Source: a virus
Reading direction: 5' to 3' (one strand)
Virus record (IMG/VR): IMGVR_UViG_3300030090_003678
Location: 28,598 to 76,944 of that record
DNA: 48,347 nucleotides
The notes under the pieces were generated by a model. The model ran no database searches. It saw nothing but the letters and a program-made list of their open reading frames with translations, and was not told where the DNA came from. Position numbers and translations under genes: made by a program. Positions within the stretch are counted from its first letter, which is position 1. Every line of letters starts with the position of its first letter. Below are positions 25,473 to 34,700 of the stretch, piece after piece.

Positions 25473-26389
25473 TGTATTCAAATAAAACAATAAAAGAATT
25501 GAAACAAATTTTGGAAGAACACAATTGCGCCATGCCTAATGGGGCAAAGAAAAAAGATTTAGTTGAATTAGTGGAGGCTATTATGTCCAAAGATGAAGAT
25601 TTTGTAACTATGCAGATTGAAAATGAGTTTGATATTTTTGAAGAAACACCAACTCAAGAAGAGGCTGCTGTCATTAAAGAAGTTGTAGGTTCAAATAATG
25701 AAGAGAACCGACCTTCAATGTTTAGTGATGAATGGAATGAGTATGTAATGGCTCACTTTCACACTAATGAATTAATTGATGGCAATCCTATTTGCGCAGG
25801 ATTGAGGAGAGTCGCTGAATTATTACTTGGCGATATTGTTGAATCCGGCCCAGAACAGGTATTTCCAGCAACTGATGGATTGGCTCCTGATAGAGCGACT
25901 GTGGTATTCAAAGTTGTTTTTGATTGGATGAATACTGGCCAACAAAGAGTATTCAAAGAGGTTGCAGATGTGTGGCACGGCAATACTGACGATCTGTTCT
26001 GCGCTCATCCTGTTGCTACTGCTAGCACGAGGGCTGAAGGTCGAGCTTTAAGAAAGGCTTTGAAGCTACGATGTCTTGCTGCTGAAGAACTAGCTAAAAA
26101 GGATATTGTCAATATCGTTCAAGAGAGCGTAAAGCAAGTTCCTACATCCGGCGACTATCAATTAAACGCTGGAATTAGCAGTCAACAAATAGCTTTTGTT
26201 GATCAAAAATGCAACCAACTAGACATTGATGTCATGGCTTTCATTAACATGGGTAATGGAAAATACAATGACATAAGCAATGTAACTAAAGACAACGCTA
26301 AAAAGATGATTAAAGTGTTAAACAATTATCAAAACGGCGAAGAGATACCAGAAAGTATTAAAAACTATAAGATTAATTGGAGGCAATAA
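25472..26389 (+). CDS. Putative single-strand annealing/recombination protein with N-terminal SAP-like motif
   Basis: This 305-aa protein has a SAP-like start (TIKELKQILEEHNCAMPNGAKKKDLVELV, residues 5-33), then an acidic linker. From about residue 75 a mixed alpha/beta domain carries DRATVVFKVVFDW and ASTRAEGRALRKALKLR. That A-x-T-R-A-x-G-R-A-L-R pattern is common in phage Rad52-like and RecT/ERF-type annealing proteins. A C-terminal helix-rich tail (about 225-305) ends the chain. If correct, it would anneal single strands during recombination, together with the PD-(D/E)XK exonucleases of the first arm. It is joined to the zinc-ribbon gene by TAATG. Confidence 0.5.
   Translation: MYSNKTIKELKQILEEHNCAMPNGAKKKDLVELVEAIMSKDEDFVTMQIENEFDIFEETPTQEEAAVIKEVVGSNNEENRPSMFSDEWNEYVMAHFHTNELIDGNPICAGLRRVAELLLGDIVESGPEQVFPATDGLAPDRATVVFKVVFDWMNTGQQRVFKEVADVWHGNTDDLFCAHPVATASTRAEGRALRKALKLRCLAAEELAKKDIVNIVQESVKQVPTSGDYQLNAGISSQQIAFVDQKCNQLDIDVMAFINMGNGKYNDISNVTKDNAKKMIKVLNNYQNGEEIPESIKNYKINWRQ
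26379..26383 (+). promoter_or_regulatory. Shine-Dalgarno GGAGG for the zinc-ribbon gene
   Basis: GGAGG sits five bases before the ATG at 26389, in the last codons of the previous gene. It excludes the in-frame TTG at 26377 as the start. Confidence 0.75.
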
Positions 26390-26718
26390 TGAAAGTAACC
26401 TACACGAGTGGCAAGATTAGCGTAGAGATTGAAGCAGATACTCAAATTGAGTTGTTTCAAAGACTAGCTAATTTTCAAGAGATTTTCGCAGAAACCAAAT
26501 GCGGCAAATGCGATAGTGAAAATATCAGATTCCAAGTTAGGAATGTAGATGACAATCTATACTATGAATTGAAGTGTATGGATTGCGGGGCTAAGCTAGC
26601 CTTCGGCGTTATGAAGAAGGGTGGAAGACTCTTCCCGAAACGTAAGGACAAAGAAGGAAACTGGCTACCTGACGGTGGATGGGTTAAATGGAATCCAGAT
26701 ACACAGAGAGAAGAATGA
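26389..26718 (+). CDS. Zinc-ribbon protein
   Basis: This 109-aa protein has an N-terminal strand region (KVTYTSGKISVEIEADTQIE), then a helix LFQRLANFQEIF. A zinc ribbon follows with CGKC and, about 26 residues later, CMDC, and the chain ends with a basic GGRLFPKRKDKEG tail and a Trp-rich end. Small zinc-ribbon proteins next to annealing or recombination genes are common in phages. GGAGG at 26379-26383 fixes the start. It overlaps its neighbours by TAATG and ATGA. The exact role is unknown. Confidence 0.68.
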   Translation: MKVTYTSGKISVEIEADTQIELFQRLANFQEIFAETKCGKCDSENIRFQVRNVDDNLYYELKCMDCGAKLAFGVMKKGGRLFPKRKDKEGNWLPDGGWVKWNPDTQREE

Positions 26719-27332
26719 TAAAGATAGATAAACCCAACCAGTTTGAACCAGCAGGCGTTCCTAGCAGGCACTTTAGAGACGCTCTTTATGCCTCGCTTCT
26801 TCATGTCAAACCAAAGTATTGCTTGGAGATAGGAACACACATCGGCCAATCTACCGCTGTCTTTCAAAGATACTTTGAAGAACACGAACCTGAAGGTGTC
26901 GTGGTGACTGTTGATATTACTAAGTTGGTAAATATCAAATCATATAATGTTAAACAGATAATCGTCCATCCTCATGTACCTAATTCAGATGAATTTCATA
27001 GGGTGGATGATCATCTTTTAACACATGAAATAGACTCAGTAAAAGAGAACACTAGACTAATACAAGAAGCAATACGAAATTATCCTACAAACTTTTTTGA
27101 TTTTTGCTTCCTAGATGGAGACCATCAAAGACAATCTGTAATCAATGACTTTGAAATATCTCGTAATGTATTAGATGGAAGTCAGTATATTCTTTTAGAT
27201 GATACTGAAGAAGAACATCATGACTCAAAGAGAGTCTATGAAGAAATTGTTTCTAGCCAATCCCACAACGTCTATGACTTCTCGAAGGAATGGGATTGCT
27301 ACTGTGGCTGTGCTTTGTTGTGGAACAAATAA
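26715..27332 (+). CDS. Class I SAM-dependent methyltransferase
   Basis: From the ATG at 26715, which overlaps the previous stop as ATGA, it is 205 aa. Motif I is YCLEIGTHIGQSTAVF, strand 2 ends VVVTVDITK, strand 4 is FDFCFLDGDHQ, and ILLDDTEEEHH is a metal-like acidic loop. It resembles Methyltransf_24/TylF-type small-molecule or sugar methyltransferases, and so is a relative in plan of the protein at 8683. It is the last left-arm gene. Its stop abuts the hairpin that ends the opposite strand's operon. Confidence 0.78.
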   Translation: MIKIDKPNQFEPAGVPSRHFRDALYASLLHVKPKYCLEIGTHIGQSTAVFQRYFEEHEPEGVVVTVDITKLVNIKSYNVKQIIVHPHVPNSDEFHRVDDHLLTHEIDSVKENTRLIQEAIRNYPTNFFDFCFLDGDHQRQSVINDFEISRNVLDGSQYILLDDTEEEHHDSKRVYEEIVSSQSHNVYDFSKEWDCYCGCALLWNK

Positions 27333-27360
27333 AAAAGCCCCTGTTGATCAGACAGGGGCT
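27331..27360 (-). terminator. Intrinsic terminator at the convergence point
   Basis: A perfect 9-bp inverted repeat AGCCCCTGT (27336-27344) / ACAGGGGCT (27352-27360) has a 7-base loop. Read on the - strand it is followed by six T from the A run 27331-27336, so it ends the structural operon. On the + strand the hairpin lacks a T tract but may still slow polymerase leaving the left arm. Confidence 0.9.
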
Positions 27361-27385
27361 TGCCACGCGCAGCGTGATGGCGAGT

Positions 27386-28096
27386 TTATAGGTACTCTAG
27401 CTCAACGTAGAGTCCGTACTGAGTCTTGCTTCCGATGCTATCGGGAGATGCGGTGATCGCTACATACCAGTCATGCTGATAGTATTGACCTGTATTGGCT
27501 GATCCATTGCCAGCATACTGACCGCTTGGCCCCGGAGATTTAGCAAGAGGTACGAAGATTCCACTTCCACCAACAGTCTTGGTTCCCGCAGGAAGCCTAG
27601 CACTAGGATTGGTAGAGGCATTATAAGTACCTTGTGCGTCTGAGCCAGTATGACTCGCGCTTCCCCACCATGTCGAGTCACCAGAACCTTCAATACTATA
27701 AGATGAAGATGTGTGTAACAGTTCTGCGACTCTAGTAGTTACACCACTAGCTGGATGATTTTTATTGACTCTGTCAAAAATCCTCAGCTTAGCGTTTTGT
27801 GTTCTAACAGCGCTATCGTTGCTAAAACGTATATTAAGACTAGCTTTTTCGTTTGGAATATAAAGCAGTCCAGTTGCTGGAACAACTCCAGCGGCAAAAC
27901 CTTTAGTGTCAGTAGAATACTTGACGTTGTTTCCAGCGCCGCCATTATTCGTACCATTACCATCAGTGATAAATGTAGTGTCTTGCCAACTATTTAATTG
28001 TACTGATTGACCAAAAGATCCACCAAAAAACCCAAGGCCAGAGCCTGAGAGGTTATTTATTGCGGTGCTTCCGGCGAAAAAGCTTATAGATGCCAT
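27386..28096 (-). CDS. Virion-like structural protein (236 aa)
   Basis: The N-terminal half is rich in Gly, Ser, Asn and Thr (SGSGLGFFGGSFGQSVQ). A beta-rich middle carries KLRIFDRVNKNHPASGVTT (about 102-120), and the end is WYVAITASPDSIG ... LYVELEYL. The composition and all-beta look fit a phage tail, fibre or surface protein. A similar LRIYDRTRTQNGNPVSATT stretch occurs near residue 2540 of the 3424-aa protein, so the two share a domain. AAGGAG stands seven bases before the ATG, with a promoter candidate just upstream. It is the last gene before the terminator. Confidence 0.7.
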   Translation of the reverse strand: MASISFFAGSTAINNLSGSGLGFFGGSFGQSVQLNSWQDTTFITDGNGTNNGGAGNNVKYSTDTKGFAAGVVPATGLLYIPNEKASLNIRFSNDSAVRTQNAKLRIFDRVNKNHPASGVTTRVAELLHTSSSYSIEGSGDSTWWGSASHTGSDAQGTYNASTNPSARLPAGTKTVGGSGIFVPLAKSPGPSGQYAGNGSANTGQYYQHDWYVAITASPDSIGSKTQYGLYVELEYL

Positions 28097-28124
28097 ATTA
28101 AATCTCCTTAGAGCTTATTTACTA

Positions 28125-28134
28125 TATTATTATA
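28125..28134 (-). promoter_or_regulatory. Promoter candidate TATAATAATA before the 236-aa gene
   Basis: On the - strand the gap 28097-28139 reads GGTGTATAATAATATAG, about 28 bases before the ATG. The 10-mer is identical to the element at 22300-22309 on the + strand. A private promoter for the small last gene would let it be made in higher amounts than the giant genes upstream. Confidence 0.5.
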
Positions 28135-28139
28135 CACCA

Positions 28140-28754
28140 TTACTCAAAAAACCCTTTTGTTTTCTTATTTGACTCTTCGCCATTTTCATAAGGAAACATT
28201 CTATTTAATTTGGCTTGTCTTTCTGAACAACCACAATCTTTATTAAATGCTCCAAAGACTGTTTTTGTAGCCTTTTTTAAACCTGTAGCTTTAGTGAACT
28301 TAGCTATAGTATCACCTAGACCTCTAGATTTTTTAGGTATTTCTGGGTCTCCCATAAAGTATTCATTTTTATTGGGAAATACCCTCTCGCCTTCAGCATT
28401 AAAAAAAGTGGTTCCTTCTTGTTCTGTTTGAGTAACATTAATTTTTCCCTTTTCAACCATGACCCTATTAAGAGGATCTTGCATTGGGCCATCTCCTTCT
28501 TCCCACATATCAAAATAACTTTGTCTTGTTTGACATAGTCGATGTAGAGACCTGCTTTTTATACATTGATGTCTATCGCAAAATATTCCAGTTTGTGAGC
28601 CGCTAAACTTGCACTCGCATGGAGTTGTTACTGGAGGCTCGCTACCTGCATATTCTTCTTCTGTTTTATTAATTGTAAAGACCTCTCTTCGCCCTCTCTT
28701 TTTAGGATATTTGGCTAAAGGGTTCTCGTCTTCACTCTTGAAAAAACCTGACAT
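28140..28754 (-). CDS. Cys/His-rich hypothetical protein (204 aa)
   Basis: The basic N-terminus (KYPKKRGRREVF) leads to a metal-binding-like region: CECKFSG, FCDRHQC, LCQTRQSYFDMWEEGDGP (about residues 45-90). The C-terminal part has a basic helix, then CGCSERQAKLNRMFPYEN. Both the L-C-x-T-R-x-x-Y-F-x-x-W-E and C-G-C-x-x-R-x-x-x-L-N-R patterns look like conserved family signatures, but I cannot name the family. It follows the 3424-aa gene by 10 bases. GGA lies about nine bases before the ATG. A head, connector or assembly role is possible. Confidence 0.65.
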   Translation of the reverse strand: MSGFFKSEDENPLAKYPKKRGRREVFTINKTEEEYAGSEPPVTTPCECKFSGSQTGIFCDRHQCIKSRSLHRLCQTRQSYFDMWEEGDGPMQDPLNRVMVEKGKINVTQTEQEGTTFFNAEGERVFPNKNEYFMGDPEIPKKSRGLGDTIAKFTKATGLKKATKTVFGAFNKDCGCSERQAKLNRMFPYENGEESNKKTKGFFE

Positions 28755-28764
28755 TTTTTTAATC

Positions 28765-31700
28765 CTATTCGTGTATGTTTACATGCATTATTGAATCGCC
28801 ATGTGTTCCGTACCTAAGTTCCATATCTTCAAAGTGTGGTCCTAGATAATGGGTCCAGCATTTTTCTTCGCATTGATGAAAGTTTAATGGACCTCTCTCA
28901 TTGCAACATATCTGATCGAAACCTAAATAGAAATCCATATTTACTGGTTTATTGCTATTGCCTTGTCTGCAATTATTTACCGGAGGTGGATATCCAATAA
29001 TAATATCAAATGCTCCTCCATGCCTACTCCAAACTGCTCTCCAGTGAGGATCTGCATATTCATTAAACTTTTCATTTTCTGCTTGTGGAGCATAAATAAC
29101 TCCTTTAAAGTTTCTAGGAGCTAAACCTATTCCGACTTCGTGACCCATTAACATAGCTTCTGGAGACGATAATTCTAAGAACTTTTCTTTTTGAGTTATC
29201 AAGTTTAATTTTCTATCGTCAGCTGAATTTGCTACAGGTTTTCCAAGATACTTCACAGTACCCTTTACAATCTTAGTACATTCAGCAGGAGTCCTTACGT
29301 TCAAGGTGTTTCCACTACTATCAATACAAACAAATTCATTTATTATTTGTGTATCAATGGATGCTCCAAGAGTTAATCCTGCTTCTCCACATTCTTTCTT
29401 TGTTTTTTGTATAACTGGCCCAATAAACACTCCTGTTGGGCCGCACTCAGATGCTGTAACGCTTTCGGTTACTTCATTGCCATCAACTAAGTATATACAT
29501 GTTCCAGCTTGGTCGTCACTAACATCTCTACATTCTTTGTATGGTCGGATTGATTCACATGAATCGCTCATATCACAAAGCCTAGCCATCTCCAAACTTT
29601 CCTGAGAGTCGTCAGGAACATAACTATCATCAGCAGGGAAATAAAATGGGAACTGTTGATCCAACGTATTCAAGTCAACACACGTATCAAACACACTTGA
29701 ATACGTAACATCTCTAACAGAACCGCATGTGTTTATCCACACGCCTTTTACCCAATCATAACCTCTTGATGTACAGGCAGTTTCGTTATCAATTTCGTAA
29801 AGGGTGCAGAAGTGTTGCTCGCAACCAGCTTTCGTGTCTACTTCTGATGGAGGATCAGTAACTTCACCATTTGTATCTTCCCATTTAGTACCTTGTGGGA
29901 ATTCACAACTTCCTAATCTGCTAGCTAGACCTCCTTCAGTTATCTTCTCTCCTTCTCCAAAGAATCCAGCATCTTTAGTAACCGTCTTTAATTTTTGTGA
30001 TGGGTCATATTCCCAATCGCTTGCTTTTCCAAATCTAGGAGCTGGTTTATTTGCTTCAAGATTGCTTCTTAATTGAGATGCGTCATGAACAACCAACTCT
30101 AATTCATCATGAAGCGCAAACCTCGTCGCTGCTGTTACTGGCTCCCACCAATGCCAGCCATTTTCTTTGCAGTCTTCCTTGTTGTCATATTTTGCATTTT
30201 GACAACCACGCTTTCTTACAACATAACTACCATCAGCTGGACCTCTAGGACATCTCATTTCCCTCTGTTCGTTGCCTGAGTCATCTTCATATTTTATTTC
30301 TACGCACTCAAAACATTGTCCTAGAGGGTTAGTTTTACTAGGAGGTTGACATGGATCTTGCAAATAGAACCCATTAATTTGACAGCCGACAGGACATCCT
30401 TCTACAAAGAAATCTTTTGCGTCTCCAGTTTTTTGTCCACCACTAATTTCTAATGGTTTTAGATTTAATGGATCTTTGTATTTATACCCATCTTTTTCAT
30501 CGTTTCGTCTTCCAATTACCCAATCGCCACCAAATATTCTTTCGCATAAGAATTTGTCTCCATCCATTCCTAATGGACTTTCTGGGTCTCCAGTGTCTTC
30601 ATATAATTGAACCCATTCTCCATTAGTTTGAAATTCAGCTAATCCTCCGGGAGTTACAGGGTTTGGTATTCCTCCAAATCCAACTCTATCACATTCATTT
30701 TTATCAGTAATAGGATCGCCATTAGAGTCTGTTATTCCTGTGTTTGTTGCTACATCTACACAAGCTCCTTCAGAACACTCATTTATGTCCATTCTGCTTA
30801 CGTTCATGCCATAACGGTCATCAACACAGTATCCCATTCTTGTACCTTTGCAGGTGGCGGGATAAACTACGCTACCACTAATAACAACTTTTTCTGCATC
30901 AGCTAGGTCGTGGTCGTAGTGTGTAGCCACTTCTGTGTGCGAAAAATGTGGTATCCAGAGATGTCCATTTCCAACACATGTTGAGTTATTTTTGTATGTA
31001 TTATTTGTACAGAAGTAATCTTCATCTGAATAGATATTTTCAAATGCATTAATCATGACTGGCTCAACTGGCAGTATCTCTGGAATTGGAGTGGTCATTC
31101 CTCCACCAGTATCTACCTCTTTGTACCTAAACATTCTATTCAGATTATCAACGGTTGGTTTCGGACCAATTCTTCCCGGCTGTGTTATAGAACCAGTTGG
31201 ATCTGTCCTTAAACTTTCAACATTAGATGGTCCCATAGGAACACCCTTTGGCCACATTGACATGTGTCTGCTAAGAGAAGAATGTGTCTGGTGATCGACC
31301 GGCCATGGATTCAAACCATATGGTTGGGGAAGCTCTAAATTCTGCTTCATGTTCATATAGTCAAAAGTAGTAGCCGATACTGGATTGCCGTTTTGGGTTC
31401 TTGTCCTATCGTAAATTCTAAGATGTCTATTTTTTCTAGGATTTTTTGTGATTAGCTTCGATACATCAGCAACCCTAATTTCCATATACTGACCGCTTCC
31501 ACGACCCGCATCTCCATCTTTGTCTGGAATATTATCCCCTCTTGGGATATCTGTATAGAGTATAGTTCCTCCAGCAGGTAAATATGGATTCCTTGATTTA
31601 TTACTTCTGGAATAACTGCCAAATGTATCCGTTTCTGCTTGTTGTAATTCTGCTAATCCAATACCAATCGGTGTGCCTTTTTCATAAGCGCAATGTCTGC

Positions 31701-34700
31701 CCCCAAACGTAGGTGGATAAGCAGGTATAACTAAAGTAGCCTCTCCTGTTTCTGGATCAACATCTTTAACATACCGAACGGTAAATTGCTCTGCTGGCTT
31801 GTTTGGAATTGGGTCAAATCCATACGATTGACATCTGTGACTTATATCGCCACCAGTAGAACAAGCAACACCGCCGCTCCACAAAGGAGCGCGAATTGGT
31901 GGACTTCCTCCGCCTGTTCTGAAGGGGTAGTCTATTCCAGTGTATGTACAACATTCCGTATCAACACATGCCCCACTTGGGCCACAATCATTTTTGGATA
32001 TACATCTTCCAGCAAAAGTATATCTTCTTTCTAACGCACTAGGCTTTCCTGTTTTTCTCCAAGAGTCTCCGGTAATCAACCGTTTTGGTAAACATCCAAT
32101 TAACCCTCCAGTATCGCAAGGTGGCACTCCCGTTACGCCATCAGTTACGTTGTCAACCCTTAGACTCTCAGACCCCAAAAAAGATGTAAATGTACAATTT
32201 GTTATTTCTGCCCAAATTTCTAAACCATTTTGTCTATAGTTGTCTCCTCCATTAGGTCCAAACCCACCATCAACTATATCACCACTGTTATAAGCCGCCA
32301 TTGAAGGTATAGAATTTCCACAGCCCATTACTAATCTAATAAAGTGACCATCTTGTGGCAGACTAGGAGGTCTTGCATTTCTGAATACTAGGTCTGAACT
32401 TAGGCCATCTACTCGCACTCCGCCATTCATTCCTCCATATTGAGGCATATCACAAGCGTTGCAGTCGGCATTTATTGCTACTAACTCATCTCCTGCTTTG
32501 AATGACGTATAGGGGCTAAAGTCTAAATTTGGTCCAGTTGGTTGGCAAGCTGAAGGCCATTTGAATCTATGCAAGCCTAAATCACATTGATGTGTACCAA
32601 CTGTGTTCATTAAAGTCCACTCAGATCTCCAAACAACGCCATCATATTCCATAGGGACATCTAAAGACTGTAATCCCGGACAAGTTTCATCTACAGGTTC
32701 ATGGCTATTTGTATGGTCAACACAAGTTTCATCTGCCTCTGTTTGTATATGGAGACCATAACATCCTGTATATGCATCATTATCATATCCTTCATCTCCA
32801 TTTCCATTAACGTGACAAGTACCATCTCCAATGTCTTCAACGACTTCGGGTTCATATTTCATCTCAACAAAATTTGGATAACAAGAGCAAGGATCAAATG
32901 CCCAAATATATGCAGACTCAGGTGCATCTGAAACTTTAGTACATGTCGCTGTCAATGCTGAAGTGATCTGAACTACTTCCCCTACATTTTGGTCACCACA
33001 ATTTTTCTCTTCTATCCCTGAACATGATTTTGCTTCTTTACATGGCAAATATGGATGTGAACAATTTCCTATAATATCGTTGTTATTGTCAGACACTAAC
33101 GCTTCACAATAGGCATCTGCACAACAATCAGTTTCTTTGCCGTCTTTGTCTACTCCTATGTATTGTACTTGTGTGTTTCCTGTTTGACTAACAGTCTTCG
33201 TTTTGGATCGAGAGGTATAAACTGATGAACATTTTCTACAATTAGTTCCCCCACCCATGGTAGGTCTTTTTCTTAAAAACATATTACACTCAGAAACACC
33301 ACCAGAGTGCGTTAAAGGAGTAAACGTTTCATCTTTACCATCACAACCCTTTTTCCTCCATTTGAGGGTTTTAATCCGTCCACCATCTTCTGTGCATGTT
33401 CCAAATGTAATGTCAACATTATTTGGGTCTGCTATATGTCTTCTGAACTCATCTTCGCATTCTGGCAAATCTCTAAGATCGCAAGGATGAAAAGTATCAG
33501 AACAACAATAACCTTCATTTTTTAATGCTTTTGCCGCATTGAAACTTTGGCTATCATCAGCAGTAGGAGCTTCACATTCATCCATGCCGCAGCCAATATA
33601 GTCTAATATCTCGCTAGATTGGCCAGTAACAGTTGCAACTAACTTGTTTGGCATAAAGTGGTCACAGCAAACAGGACATATTCCTTTTTGTTCTATTTGA
33701 ACATAGTAATCATTTGCTCTTTCTTCCCATTTATATCCCGGACCGCCGAAACCAAATCTATATAGACTATCTATTTCATCATCTTCGTAATGTCCAATAT
33801 ACCCACCTTCAACACCAATATCTTCGTGATGTCCCCAATAATCAAACTCTCCGGTGAATGGACATGTTTTATAAACACCAACACTCGGTTTTCCTTTACC
33901 TGAAGTAAGTTCACTACCAAGATCCAGTATGCCTAAATCGCCATACCAAGCTTGCGACCAACATGTCTTGAAAGGATCGTCATTATTTAAATCAACACAA
34001 TCTGCATATCTTCCTTCAATAAACGTAGCGCCTTTAAACTCAAATCCACTTTCTTCACAATCGGATTTGTTGTTTATTCCACCAACTACATCGCCATCGT
34101 AGTCATAACATTTTCCTTTACTTTCACATGCCTCTTTTTGTTCTTCTGTAGTTCCAGAATGAAGATCTTTGTCATTTAAAAGTTTTGCGTCAGCATCTTG
34201 ACATCTATTAACATAAAGCTGGTTTTTGTGGTCTACATCAACGCTAGGGTCGTACATGGTATATACTTGCGCGAGTGCATCACAATCTTCTTTTTTCATA
34301 AATGCATTGGCGTTTGACTCGTATCCTAGCACTACAGTACAAGTACCATATAAAGCACAATTTATTTCTGCTTCATTATCTGCGGTCTTTTCGTCATCTT
34401 CAAAAGTGTCATAGTTTCTCCAAGAAGTCGTCCATCTCTCAGCAAAGTCCGTACAGTCTGCTTTACTTTTTGGATTTCCGTTTTCGTCTAATGCACCAGT
34501 TTTATCTATGGTGTTAAAACATATACCAAGAGCATCACAATCTGCTTCCGCACAAGCCTTTCCTCCATCAGATTGCGTTTTATAACAAGTATGTTCTTCG
34601 TCTATTGGAGCGCCTGAAGCTTCACTATTTGTTATGGTATCGCCTGTTGGAATATGAGTAGACTTTCCATTATTTTGGAATGAGAGCTTGCCGGTATATG

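Noticed and set aside
27363-27375. Short inverted repeat CACGC-GCA-GCGTG beside the terminator
   Set aside because: Only 5 bp with a 3-base loop; probably part of the 3' untranslated end and not a separate signal.
27199-27456. An 85-codon + frame across the terminator
   Set aside because: It overlaps the methyltransferase in another frame and runs through the hairpin; no start signal or protein-like composition.
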